Below the pieces are notes generated by a model. It saw only the letters and a program-made list of their open reading frames with translations. It was not told where the DNA came from and ran no database searches. From Sinorhizobium garamanticum (GTDB lineage Bacteria; Pseudomonadota; Alphaproteobacteria; Rhizobiales; Rhizobiaceae), in assembly GCF_029892065.1 (NCBI RefSeq), contig NZ_CP120374.1, positions 310,001 through 374,000 on the forward strand: a stretch of 64,000 nucleotides of DNA, in the 5' to 3' direction. Positions 42,979 through 51,521 of this stretch are shown in pieces (position 1 is the first letter of the stretch; the number at the start of each line of letters is the position of its first letter). The position numbers and the translations under genes were made by a program.

Positions 42979-44232
42979 CTACTCGATCAGCGAGACCGTT
43001 CGGCCTACCAAGATCTCGTCAGTCGGCGAGGCGCAGGTTTCCATCGTCGAATTGCCCGTAAACGTGATCTGGTCCGCTACGATCTGTGTGCACCCTCCGG
43101 ACACAGTAGAGTTGCCGGTAAAATCGATACGGCCGGTGGGCATGTACAGGTTTCCGTCCAGAGTCGATTCGGAATTACCCGTCACCTGATGAATCACACC
43201 CGTGCCCTGGCGGCTGGCAAAGAAAAGCAGGCCGGCAAAGGGGCCGCTAGTCGGGGCGGACAGGTCAATGTCGCCGTTGCCGAGCAAATTCGCCGCGGCT
43301 CCGTTGGTGAAGAACAAGGTGACGCCTTCACCGGAGAGCTTTGCCCCCGCGGTGACCGTGAAGCCGCCGCCGTCTATGATGTATAGGCCCGGCTTCAGTG
43401 TGATCGTACCCTTGATCTCCAGCCCGCCGCAGAGCCTGATTGCCTCGGTCCCGTTTGCAAGCCGGTCGAAAGTGTAGGTGGAATTCGAGATATAGGCGAG
43501 CGTTCGACAGGGAAGCTGCTGGATGTGCAACTTGTCGGGCTCCGCGACGGACGCAAAAGGATCCGCCGTCGGCGGCACCCGTTCGACGGGTTCGCTGCAG
43601 CCGGTAAGGCTCAGGCGTGTCGTCGTAACGGCCTCGCCGACGGTGTAGACGCAGTCTGTCGACATCATTGCGCTGCCATTCTTCATCAGGAACGCGTCGG
43701 CTGCACTCGAATTGGAGACCACGCTGCAGCCGGACAAGCGAACTTCCGTCGAGCCGGTAACAGTTACCGCGCCCGACGCCGAGTTCGACAGCGCAAGCAC
43801 GCAAGCCTTCGAGCCCCCCTTGATTTCGGCGACGGCGCGCGCCTTCATCGTGACGGGTTCGTCGCCGAAGACGGACGAAAAAAGGCGTGGATGCGTCTCG
43901 GTCAACTCGACCGCGAGCTTGCTGGATCCCCCAAGGCCGTGCTGCGTGCTGACGGTGAGGCTGCCGGGGATGTAGCCGGACGCACTCGCGATCCTGCGGG
44001 CAGTGGCTTCGAGCGCGCCTTGCTGATCTCCAGCCCGAAAGCGCACGGCAGCGGCGTGTGCCGATACGTCGGCCGCGTGCTGCAGCTTACGCTTTTCCAG
44101 GAACCAATAGCCCGTCTCGGCCCCGAGCCCCATCGCACCGACGAGAACAGGAAACGCGATCGCAGCGATGACGGCGACCGTACCACCTTCGTCTTTCATG
44201 AATCGACGTGTGCCGGCGCGCCGCCGTGGCAT
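42979..44232 (-). CDS. TadG-like pilus assembly protein
   Basis: The 417-residue protein starts with a Tad-type hydrophobic N-terminus (MKDEGGTVAVIAAIAFPVLVGAMGLGAETGYWFLEKRKLQHAADVSAHAAAV), as in TadG and related DUF2134 proteins. A long exported part rich in Gly, Thr and Ser follows, with repeated short beta strands (GLEIKGTITLKPGLYIIDGGGFTV) suggestive of a beta-helix, and scattered cysteines. The helix lacks the G....E prepilin-peptidase site. ATG 44232 has GGAAAGG upstream; TTG 44283 and ATG 44271 are alternatives. It is divergent from cpaA. Confidence 0.8.
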   Translation of the reverse strand: MPRRRAGTRRFMKDEGGTVAVIAAIAFPVLVGAMGLGAETGYWFLEKRKLQHAADVSAHAAAVRFRAGDQQGALEATARRIASASGYIPGSLTVSTQHGLGGSSKLAVELTETHPRLFSSVFGDEPVTMKARAVAEIKGGSKACVLALSNSASGAVTVTGSTEVRLSGCSVVSNSSAADAFLMKNGSAMMSTDCVYTVGEAVTTTRLSLTGCSEPVERVPPTADPFASVAEPDKLHIQQLPCRTLAYISNSTYTFDRLANGTEAIRLCGGLEIKGTITLKPGLYIIDGGGFTVTAGAKLSGEGVTLFFTNGAAANLLGNGDIDLSAPTSGPFAGLLFFASRQGTGVIHQVTGNSESTLDGNLYMPTGRIDFTGNSTVSGGCTQIVADQITFTGNSTMETCASPTDEILVGRTVSLIE

Positions 44233-44342
44233 CGGCCTTTCCGCGTCGACCGTGTCGTTTCTCCCGCACATTCCTCTGTCCAATACTCGAGTTTCGGGGG
44301 CGGACGATATATGCCGCGCACATCGTTGGCGATTCGGCCAAG

Positions 44343-44401
44343 TGGCCTAGTCCGGGCCGCAGGCCTTTGGCTCCTCACGCGTAGGCCATCAGGTCGAATG
44401 G
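44343..44401. promoter_or_regulatory. Conserved block upstream of cpaA, shared with the pilA upstream region
   Basis: TGGCCTAGTCCG (44343-44354) reappears as its exact reverse complement at 48615-48626, and GGCCATCAGGTCGAATGG (44384-44401) reappears with two changed bases at 48656-48673. Both copies stand in divergent intergenic regions of the pilus locus. This is the signature expected of a common regulator site; the regulator is unknown. Confidence 0.5.
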
Positions 44402-44464
44402 CTATTGCGCGGCTCAAGGGGCACATTCGCGACACTTCCAATCGGCGCACGAAAGGCATCGAAC

Positions 44465-44977
44465 ATGATCTCGACATCCGCAGCTTGGCTCGCAATCTTC
44501 CTCTTTGCAGGAACGATGACCTATGCCGGAATCAAGGATGTGGCCACGATGACCATATCGAACCGCCTGGTGCTCGCACTGGCGGTTTCCTTTGCCGTTC
44601 TCGCGCCCGCAGCCGGCCTGGGCGTAGCCACGATCTCTTCGAGCATTCTCATCGGCTCCGGCATACTGATCTGCACCTTTGCGCTTTTTTCCCTTGGCTG
44701 GATCGGCGGCGGCGACGCAAAGCTCTTGCCCGTGGCCGTGCTCTGGCTTGGGTCCGACCTCGCGCTCGACTTCATCCTTTACACGGCCGTGATCGGCGCG
44801 GCCCTGACGCTTGCGCTCCTTCAGTTCCGGCGCATGCCCCTGCCGGTGGTCCTGCAGAAGAAGGCCTGGTCCGCTCGCCTGCACGCGCCGGAGACGGGTA
44901 TTCCCTACGGGGCGGCGATGGCGCCGGCGGCGCTTCTGCTGCTGCCGGAAAGCCATTGGTTCCCCGCTCTTCTCTGA
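44465..44977 (+). CDS. cpaA: Prepilin peptidase CpaA (A24 family)
   Basis: The 170-residue membrane aspartyl peptidase has the first catalytic Asp in YAGIKDVATMTISNRL and the second in WIGGGDAKLLPVAVLW (GGGDxK-type), with about six hydrophobic segments. It cleaves Flp-type prepilins and pseudopilins after the Gly of G|xxxxE sites. Four residues upstream of the ATG no strong ribosome site is evident, but ATG 44465 starts the first membrane helix. It is the first gene of the plus-strand pilus genes. Confidence 0.9.
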   Translation: MISTSAAWLAIFLFAGTMTYAGIKDVATMTISNRLVLALAVSFAVLAPAAGLGVATISSSILIGSGILICTFALFSLGWIGGGDAKLLPVAVLWLGSDLALDFILYTAVIGAALTLALLQFRRMPLPVVLQKKAWSARLHAPETGIPYGAAMAPAALLLLPESHWFPALL

Positions 44978-45019
44978 CGGCGGCACCAAGCTTCCGTTAC
45001 TACTTGAAAAGGTTTGACC

Positions 45020-45814
45020 ATGATCCGCTTCGCCATTCTCCTTCTTGCCCTCGCATCCGGCGGGACTGCCTCCTGGCTGGCACTCGGCGCGTCCGAGCAG
45101 CCGGCGGTCGAGGTAGCAGCAGCCGCTGAAGAGGCCCCCTCGCAGGAGGTGCTGGTCGCGTCCGCGGAGCTCAAACGTGGCGCGACGCTCGACGAGAGCC
45201 ACATGCGCTGGCAGCCGTGGGAGGGGGATATCCCTCCCGTCTTCATCAGCCGCAGTTCAAGGCCGGACGCGATAACGGCGCTCAAGAATTCGCTCGCCTT
45301 GAGCGACTTCGTGCCGGGAGAACCCATTCGCGAGGACAAGCTCACACAGCGCGGCACCGGTTTTCTGTCGAGCATGCTGCCGTCCGGGAAACGGGCGATC
45401 GGCGTCCGGGTGACAGCGGAGAGCACAGCCGGCGGCTTCATCCTGCCCAACGACCACGTCGACGTCATCCACACGGTCGCCCGGCCGGACTCCTCCGGCA
45501 AGGATGGCAAGGTGATCAGCCGCGCGATCCTTTCCAACATACGCGTGCTCGCCGTCGATCAGACCATTTCGGAAGCAGCCGACGGCACCTCGGTGATCGG
45601 GAAAACCGCAACGCTCGAAGCGGAACCGGAACAGATCGCAACCATTGCGGCTGCGGAAGCCTCCGGCACGGTTTCGCTGGCACTCCGCGCAGTGGCCGAC
45701 AATCACGAAAGGTCGCTCGTCGAAACGGAAGAAAAGCGACCGGGCGTGGTGCGCATCATCAGCGGCGGACGCATGTCGATGATCGAAGTCCCCTCCCGCT
45801 CCAACGGCAGTTGA
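45020..45814 (+). CDS. cpaB: Flp pilus assembly protein CpaB (RcpC)
   Basis: The 264-residue protein has an N-terminal membrane anchor (MIRFAILLLALASGGTASWLAL), a SAF domain (EVLVASAELKRGATLDESHMRWQPW) and an RcpC/CpaB core (GKRAIGVRVTAESTAGGFILPNDHVDVIHTV). In Tad systems it works in the periplasm near the secretin. AAAGG precedes ATG 45020. It lies 42 bases after cpaA and 26 bases before the cpaE-type gene. Confidence 0.9.
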   Translation: MIRFAILLLALASGGTASWLALGASEQPAVEVAAAAEEAPSQEVLVASAELKRGATLDESHMRWQPWEGDIPPVFISRSSRPDAITALKNSLALSDFVPGEPIREDKLTQRGTGFLSSMLPSGKRAIGVRVTAESTAGGFILPNDHVDVIHTVARPDSSGKDGKVISRAILSNIRVLAVDQTISEAADGTSVIGKTATLEAEPEQIATIAAAEASGTVSLALRAVADNHERSLVETEEKRPGVVRIISGGRMSMIEVPSRSNGS

Positions 45815-45840
45815 TCGGTTTTCATGGAAGTCTCGGACAA

Positions 45841-47586
45841 ATGAAGCAGCTCGGCAACCAAATCCAGGAAACATCGCAGATGGTGGATGCTCCACCGCTG
45901 TTGTCCATCCCGAAAGTGGAGATCGCCGCCTTCTGCCGATCGGAGGAGGTGACGGAGGCCATCCGTACGGCGGCAATCGACCGTCGTATGGCGCGCGCCA
46001 CGGTGACGATCAAGACGGGCGGGATAAGGGAAGCGACAGCTCTTTATGGGGGCGTCACCTCGCCGAACCTCGTCGTCGTGGAAAGTGATGACGACGAGGT
46101 TCGGCTGATGGCGGCGCTGGAAGCCTTGGCCGTGGAGTGCGTCACCGGAACCAAGGTCATCGTCATCGGTCGCTCCAACGATGTCAGTCTCTATAAGAAG
46201 CTCCTGGACGCCGGGGTGAGCGATTACCTCGTAACGCCGTTCGAGCCGATGGATTTCGTCGCTGCCGTGCACCGCTGCTTTCGCAACTCAACCGAGGAGA
46301 AGCTGGGCCGCATCGTCGCCTTCGTCGGCGCCAAGGGAGGAACCGGATCCTCGACGCTTGCGCATAACGTGGCCTATGCCATGTCCAAACGCGTGGATGC
46401 CGATGTGCTTCTCGCAGATCTCGACCTTCAATCCGGTACGCTCGGTCTCAATTTCGATATCGAAGCCGACAACGGGATGGTGGATGTACTCGAAAGTCCA
46501 GATCGCCTGGACGACGTGCTTCTGCGACGTCTGGCAGTAACCTACACGGATCGTCTGCACCTGCTACCGGCGACTACAGACCTCAACAAGTTCTTCAACT
46601 TGCGGGAAGACGACGTCGATCATCTCCTCGACGTTGCGCGTTCGAGTTCATGGCACATCGTCGTGGACCTGCCTCATATCTGGACGCAGTGGACGCGAAA
46701 GATCCTGCTCGAGGCCGACGAAATCGTCATCACGGCAACGCCTGATCTTGCCAGCATGCGCAATGCAAAGAACCTGATCGATTTCCTGAAGAAGGCAAGG
46801 CCGAACGACCCGCCACCGAGGCTTGTGCTGAACAAGCACGGCACGCCCAAGCTTCCGGAAGTCAAGGTAAAGGACTTCGTCGCTGCGGTGGGCCTGCAGG
46901 AGAACGTCTCTGTTCCATTCGATCCGCAGTTGTTCGGCGCCGCGGCGAATAATGGCAAGCTCGTCATCGAGCAGGCACCGGATTCCGAAGCGGGCCGGGC
47001 GATGGCCGCGCTGGCGTGGCGCGTGGGCGGCACGAGGGAGAGACGGACGCGCCAGAAGGGCCTCAAGGCATTGCTGCAGAACGTCTTCAAGCGCGGAAAG
47101 CCGAAGGCCTACTCAGCACCGCGCAAGAAAGTGGGTGAGCTTAAAGCGTCCGAGGCGGGCGCCTCGGCGGTCGAATTCGCGCTGATCGCCCCGGTGCTCG
47201 CCCTTGCTCTTGTGGCGATGGCGGATCTCGGCTTTGCGATCTACGAGCGGATGACGCTCGACCATGCTCTTCGCGCCGGCGCGCAGGCCGCGATGGCCGA
47301 TCCCGGGGCGACACAGGTCTACAAGGTGATGCAGTCCACGCTCGCCAAGAGCGCAAACCCGGCCAATGCCACCGTTGCTGCCGTGAACCGCTACTGCGCC
47401 TGCCCGGAAAGTGCCGATGTCAAACCGGAGGCGGCCCCGGAATGCGGAAAGACCCCGTGCGCCAATTCAGCGCCGGAACTCGTCTTTTATCGCCTCGACG
47501 CAGCAACACTCTACCGGCCGATGTCTGCGCCGGAAGTGCTTCCGGAATTCGAACTCAATTCTTCGATCCAGGTGGAAGTCCGATGA
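45841..47586 (+). CDS. CpaE-TadE fusion: MinD-like pilus ATPase joined to a pseudopilin
   Basis: One continuous 581-residue frame encodes two Tad proteins. Residues 25-150 are a receiver-like domain and 157-415 a MinD/ParA-like ATPase with deviant Walker A AKGGTGSSTLAHN (Lys165), as in CpaE. After a basic linker (QNVFKRGKPKAYSAPRKK) comes a TadE-like pseudopilin from about residue 432: AGASAVEFALIAPVLALALVAMADLGF. Its Gly440 followed by Glu445 forms a canonical prepilin peptidase site (G|ASAVE). I found no convincing internal ribosome site at the junction. CpaA could release the two halves; the CpaE half would be on the cytoplasmic side, consistent with prepilin topology. The next gene overlaps by 4 bases. 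Confidence 0.85.
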   Translation: MKQLGNQIQETSQMVDAPPLLSIPKVEIAAFCRSEEVTEAIRTAAIDRRMARATVTIKTGGIREATALYGGVTSPNLVVVESDDDEVRLMAALEALAVECVTGTKVIVIGRSNDVSLYKKLLDAGVSDYLVTPFEPMDFVAAVHRCFRNSTEEKLGRIVAFVGAKGGTGSSTLAHNVAYAMSKRVDADVLLADLDLQSGTLGLNFDIEADNGMVDVLESPDRLDDVLLRRLAVTYTDRLHLLPATTDLNKFFNLREDDVDHLLDVARSSSWHIVVDLPHIWTQWTRKILLEADEIVITATPDLASMRNAKNLIDFLKKARPNDPPPRLVLNKHGTPKLPEVKVKDFVAAVGLQENVSVPFDPQLFGAAANNGKLVIEQAPDSEAGRAMAALAWRVGGTRERRTRQKGLKALLQNVFKRGKPKAYSAPRKKVGELKASEAGASAVEFALIAPVLALALVAMADLGFAIYERMTLDHALRAGAQAAMADPGATQVYKVMQSTLAKSANPANATVAAVNRYCACPESADVKPEAAPECGKTPCANSAPELVFYRLDAATLYRPMSAPEVLPEFELNSSIQVEVR

Positions 47587-48005
47587 AGCTGCAGCGCGGC
47601 ATTCGACCTCTGTGGCGCAGCCAGTCGGGCGCGACGGCGGTGGAGTTTGCGCTGGTCTGTCTCCCCTTGCTGCTGCTGATGCTAGGGATCATCGAGTTCG
47701 GCCGCGCGTTTTACGTGCGCAATGACCTCTCATACGCTGCCGATTTCGCCGCGCGGAAGGTCCTGATTGGCCAAATCGCCCGCGACGCGCCCGACGGCGA
47801 GGCGCAGCAGAAGCTTGAGAGCGCGGTGCGTGAGAGTTTCCACGGCGGGGATCCGGCGCTGCTTCAGATCGTCACCGGCAAGGAAACGGTGGACGGGATC
47901 GATTTTCGCGTTCTATCGATTCAGTATCCCTTCACCTTCGTGCTGCCTGGCTTGTCGGAGAGTCCTTTCAACCTTCAGCTTTCGCGGCGAATCCCGATCG
48001 GGTGA
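47583..48005 (+). CDS. TadE/TadF-like pseudopilin
   Basis: The 140-residue minor pilin has a short basic leader and prepilin site SQSG|ATAVEFALVCLPLLLLML, with Gly16 and Glu21 placed for CpaA cleavage, followed by the hydrophobic helix and a small periplasmic domain. ATGA overlap with the fusion gene couples their translation. TadE and TadF typically form a pair required for pilus assembly; here the first member of the pair is fused to CpaE. Confidence 0.88.
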   Translation: MKLQRGIRPLWRSQSGATAVEFALVCLPLLLLMLGIIEFGRAFYVRNDLSYAADFAARKVLIGQIARDAPDGEAQQKLESAVRESFHGGDPALLQIVTGKETVDGIDFRVLSIQYPFTFVLPGLSESPFNLQLSRRIPIG

Positions 48006-48009
48006 TCGT

Positions 48010-48528
48010 TCAAGGATTGCCAGCGCCTGTGGAATTGGCGTCATCCCCAGGCGGTGGCGCAGTGCTCTGAGGTTGCGGGGCGGCTGGTTCGCCGGACTGG
48101 ACCGGATCGCACCGGATCGTACAACTATATGTTGTCCTACCCGTACCCTCGTCGACGGTGACAAGGCGACCGCCTGCAGCCACGACGTCAAGGATGACGT
48201 TGGCCACCTCTGCGCCATCCGTGCCCATGGCGATGAGGTTTGTCGAACCGGGTGCCTTGCCGGTCAGAATGACCGTCTTGTCGTCGCTGAGAGTCGCCTG
48301 CGCGACGGCCGGATTGCCGATGATGAGCGTGCTCACGGGCCGCGCCAGCAGGAGCGTTCTCGCAAAATCGACGATCACCCTGACGACGCCCTCGGTCTGG
48401 CGGGTTGGCTGCAGCGTGGCGACCGCTGGGGGGACATTTTCCGCTGCCTGCGCCGCGCCGACGGTAGCCCATGTCGCGACCGCTAGAACAAGCCATTCGG
48501 CACCGGTGCGCATTGGAATCACTCCCAT
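48010..48528 (-). CDS. Stand-alone CpaC N-terminal-domain-like protein
   Basis: The 172-residue exported protein has a signal peptide (WLVLAVATWATVGAAQA) and one domain resembling the pilus-formation N-terminal domain of CpaC/RcpA (VIVDFARTLLLARPVSTLIIGNPAVAQATLSDDKTVILTGKAPGSTNLIAMG). CpaC-type secretins continue for about 300 more residues with the pore domain; here the protein ends after a Pro/Gln-rich tail. It could bind the periplasmic face of a secretin encoded elsewhere. ATG 48528 has GGGAG 7 bases upstream; ATG 48513 also has one. Confidence 0.82.
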   Translation of the reverse strand: MGVIPMRTGAEWLVLAVATWATVGAAQAAENVPPAVATLQPTRQTEGVVRVIVDFARTLLLARPVSTLIIGNPAVAQATLSDDKTVILTGKAPGSTNLIAMGTDGAEVANVILDVVAAGGRLVTVDEGTGRTTYSCTIRCDPVQSGEPAAPQPQSTAPPPGDDANSTGAGNP

Positions 48529-48614
48529 TAGTTGCTCCCGCCATCTCAACGGATGGATGTGACATCCGTTCCAATAAGTCTGGCAAAGCATGGAAGTAGT
48601 GCGATGCCGACGAT

Positions 48615-48673
48615 CGGACTAGGCCAACCGGCCGAGGCACTTGCGGGCGGCCATCGGCCATCAGGCTGAATGG
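48615..48673. promoter_or_regulatory. Conserved block upstream of pilA, shared with the cpaA upstream region
   Basis: CGGACTAGGCCA (48615-48626) and GGCCATCAGGCTGAATGG (48656-48673) match parts of 44343-44401, the first in opposite orientation, the second 16 of 18 in the same orientation. It lies 126 bases upstream of pilA and 86 bases upstream of the divergent CpaC-N-like gene. No other feature was seen in this 271-base gap. Confidence 0.5.
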
Positions 48674-48799
48674 ATCGAGATGGTTAACAAAGTCTATATG
48701 AGAGCCACACAGCAAGCGGGAGACGAGGCAGAACCTGGCCCGGCCTGTGATGCCGAACTTGGCGTCGGCGCAACCTCAAACCACTGAAGGACCCGAACC

Positions 48800-48961
48800 A
48801 TGAAGAATCTTCTTATCCGCTTCGCCCACAATGAATCCGGCGCGACCGCGATCGAGTATGGCCTGATCGCCGGCCTGATCGCCGTCGCGATCATCGCGGC
48901 CGTGAGAACCCTCGGCACAGACGTGAGCGCAGTGTTCACCTCGGTCTCCAACGCCATCTAA
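48800..48961 (+). CDS. pilA: Flp-type major pilin PilA
   Basis: This 53-residue prepilin is very short, as usual for Flp pilins. It has a 14-residue basic leader ending in SG, then ATAIEYGLIAGLIAVAIIAAVRTLG: cleavage after Gly14 puts Glu19 at position +5 and is followed by the IEYGL signature of Flp pilins. It stands apart from cpaA-B and precedes cpaF-tadB-tadC by 91 bases. It is the structural subunit of the fibre used for surface attachment. Confidence 0.93.
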   Translation: MKNLLIRFAHNESGATAIEYGLIAGLIAVAIIAAVRTLGTDVSAVFTSVSNAI

Positions 48962-49052
48962 TCGATGGCAGCATGTATCGAGCGAGGCGGAGGGTTTCCC
49001 TCCGCCCGTCCCAGGCCCTCCCAATTTCCCGAATGAGACAGGGCGACAGCAA

Positions 49053-50483
49053 ATGTTCGGCAAGAAATCCGTGTTGGAGGAAAGCGCTTCCGAAACGCCG
49101 GTACAGGCAGAGGTTGCCAGCGTAACGCAAGTTCCTCAGATGCCCGCGAAGGTGCAGAAGCTCCCCGAGCAGCCCGCAGCTGCCAAGCCGGAAAAGGCCG
49201 AACAATATTACAGCCTGAAAAGGGAAATCTTCAGCGCGCTCATCGCCACGATCGACGTGGCGGCGCTTTCGAGCATGGACGGCGAGCAAGCGCGCAGCGA
49301 GATCGGCGCCATTGTCAACGATATCGTCGCGGCAAAGAAAGCCGGCATCTCCATGGCCGAGCAGAACGATCTGCTTGGCGACATCTGCAACGACATTCTG
49401 GGCTATGGCCCGCTGGAGCCCCTGCTCGCACGCGATGACATCGCCGACATCATGGTGAATGGCGCGAACCACGTCTTCATCGAGGTCGGCGGCAAGGTGC
49501 AGGAAACGGACATCCGGTTCCGCGACAACGAGCAACTCCTGAACATCTGCCAGCGCATCGTCAGCCAGGTCGGCCGGCGCGTCGATGAATCGAGCCCGAT
49601 CTGCGACGCGCGTCTCGCAGATGGCTCGCGCGTCAACGTCATCGCGCCGCCGCTCGCCATCGACGGCCCCTCGCTGACGATCCGCAAGTTCAAGAAAGAG
49701 AAGTTGAAGCTCGACCAACTGGTGCGCTTCGGCTCGATCTCGCCGGAAGGCGCCGAGATCCTGAAGATCATCGGCCGCGTCCGCTGCAACGTGCTCATAT
49801 CCGGCGGTACCGGCTCCGGCAAGACGACGCTTCTGAACTGCCTCACCGGCTACATCGACCCGGGCGAACGCATCATCACCTGCGAAGACGCGGCCGAGCT
49901 GCAATTGCAGCAGCCGCACGTCGTGCGGCTCGAGACGCGCCCGCCGAACATCGAAGGTCAGGGTGAAATCACCATGCGCGCACTCGTCAAGAACTGCCTG
50001 CGCATGCGGCCGGAAAGGATCATCGTCGGCGAGGTTCGCGGCCCGGAGGCTTTCGACCTCCTGCAGGCGATGAACACCGGTCACGACGGTTCGATGGGCA
50101 CGCTTCACGCTAACTCGCCGCGCGAGGCGATCTCGCGCATCGAGGCGATGATCACCATGGGTGGGGGTTCGCTGCCGGCCAAGGCAATTCGCGAGATGCT
50201 CGTTTCCTCGGTCGACGTGATCGTGCAGGCGGCGCGTCTTCGCGACGGCTCGCGCCGGATCACCCATATCACCGAAGTGCTCGGCATGGAGGGAGATGTG
50301 GTCACGACCCAGGATCTCTTCGTCTACGACATCCTCGGTGAGGACGAAAAGGGCAACCTCATGGGACGGCATCGTTCGACGGGCATCGGCCGCCCGGCAT
50401 TCTGGGACCGTGCACGTTACTTTGGCGAAGAGGCCCGGCTTGCCGCCGCCCTCGACGCCGCGGAAATGAAGGCGGCTGCGTAA
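49053..50483 (+). CDS. cpaF: Pilus assembly/secretion ATPase CpaF (TadA)
   Basis: The 476-residue hexameric ATPase of the type II/IV secretion superfamily has Walker [16 protein letters not shown], an Asp box ([13 protein letters not shown]), Walker B ([23 protein letters not shown]) and a His box ([19 protein letters not shown]). The N-terminal 70 residues are a variable Pro/Lys-rich segment. It powers Flp pilus extension, and in Caulobacter CpaF also retraction. It is followed by tadB and tadC, the platform proteins. Confidence 0.95.
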   Translation: MFGKKSVLEESASETPVQAEVASVTQVPQMPAKVQKLPEQPAAAKPEKAEQYYSLKREIFSALIATIDVAALSSMDGEQARSEIGAIVNDIVAAKKAGISMAEQNDLLGDICNDILGYGPLEPLLARDDIADIMVNGANHVFIEVGGKVQETDIRFRDNEQLLNICQRIVSQVGRRVDESSPICDARLADGSRVNVIAPPLAIDGPSLTIRKFKKEKLKLDQLVRFGSISPEGAEILKIIGRVRCNVLISGGTGSGKTTLLNCLTGYIDPGERIITCEDAAELQLQQPHVVRLETRPPNIEGQGEITMRALVKNCLRMRPERIIVGEVRGPEAFDLLQAMNTGHDGSMGTLHANSPREAISRIEAMITMGGGSLPAKAIREMLVSSVDVIVQAARLRDGSRRITHITEVLGMEGDVVTTQDLFVYDILGEDEKGNLMGRHRSTGIGRPAFWDRARYFGEEARLAAALDAAEMKAAA

Positions 50484-50511
50484 GCCAAGACTGATCAAAG
50501 GTCCACCAGAG

Positions 50512-51513
50512 ATGCTGACCTCCCTCCTGTTTCCCGCGTTTGTCTTTCTCTTGGCCTCCTCGAGCATGGGCGGCCTGATGATGGTCGCCTTCTATCCGCG
50601 GGTGGCCAAGGCAAGCGCCTATCGCCAAAGGTTCGAGCGCATCGCGGCTGTGGCGGAGCGCAAGCAGAGCGACCGGACGGAAGAGGATGGCCGGGATCGC
50701 CGGCGTTCGGTCGAAAAGACGCTGCGCGAGATCGAAGCGAAGCATCAGGCGAATGCGCGCAAGAGCCGCAGGCCGTCGCTCGCCGGCAGGATCCGCCAGG
50801 CCGGCCTGCACTGGTCGACCAGAACCTATTTCTTCGCTTGCGCCGGTGCGGCCCTCGCCACCTGGAGCGTCATGCTTCCGCTGGGTCTGGGCCCGCTGGT
50901 GGCGGTCGGCTTCGCCATCGCCGGCGGCTTGCTGCTGCCGCATGCCTATGTGAGCCAGAAGCGTAAAGCGCGGTTTGCCCGCTTCGCTGCCGAGTTTCCG
51001 AATGCGGTCGATGTGATCGTTCGAGGGCTCAAGGCGGGCCTGCCGATGGGCGATTGCCTGAGAGTGATTGCGGCAGAAGCGCAGGAACCGGTCAAAAGCG
51101 AGTTCGTCACCATCGCACAGGACCAGACGCTGGGCATCCCGGTTGACGAGGCCGTGCAGCGCATGTGCGAACGCATACCGCTGCCGGAAGCCAGTTTCTT
51201 CGCCATCGTCATCGCCATTCAAAGCCGCACCGGCGGCAGCCTCTCGGAGGCGCTCGGCAACCTTTCGAAGGTGCTCCGGGAGCGGAAGAAGATGAAGAGC
51301 AAGATCAAAGCGATGAGCGCTGAAGCAAAGTCCTCCGCCGGCATCATCGGCGCTCTGCCCGTTTTTGTCGCTGGTGCCGTGTATCTGACGAGCCCGGACT
51401 ACATGATGCTTCTGTTCGCGACGCTGACCGGAAAGCTCGTGCTTGTCGGCTGCGGGCTTTGGATGGCCATCGGCATCCTTGTCATGCGCAAAATGATCAA
51501 CTTCGACTTCTGA
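50512..51513 (+). CDS. tadB: Tad pilus inner-membrane platform protein TadB
   Basis: The 333-residue GspF-family protein has an N-terminal helix (LLFPAFVFLLASSSMGGLMMV), a pair of helices at about 100-145, and the T2SSF domain (AEFPNAVDVIVRGLKAGLPMGDCLRVIAAEAQEP) followed by two C-terminal helices. It lies 28 bases after cpaF. With TadC it forms the platform on which CpaF acts. Confidence 0.92.
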   Translation: MLTSLLFPAFVFLLASSSMGGLMMVAFYPRVAKASAYRQRFERIAAVAERKQSDRTEEDGRDRRRSVEKTLREIEAKHQANARKSRRPSLAGRIRQAGLHWSTRTYFFACAGAALATWSVMLPLGLGPLVAVGFAIAGGLLLPHAYVSQKRKARFARFAAEFPNAVDVIVRGLKAGLPMGDCLRVIAAEAQEPVKSEFVTIAQDQTLGIPVDEAVQRMCERIPLPEASFFAIVIAIQSRTGGSLSEALGNLSKVLRERKKMKSKIKAMSAEAKSSAGIIGALPVFVAGAVYLTSPDYMMLLFATLTGKLVLVGCGLWMAIGILVMRKMINFDF

Positions 51514-51521
51514 GAACCGAC

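Noticed and set aside
48636..48645. GGCACTTGC as a sigma-54 promoter upstream of pilA
   Set aside because: The GG and GC elements are adjacent rather than separated by the required spacer.
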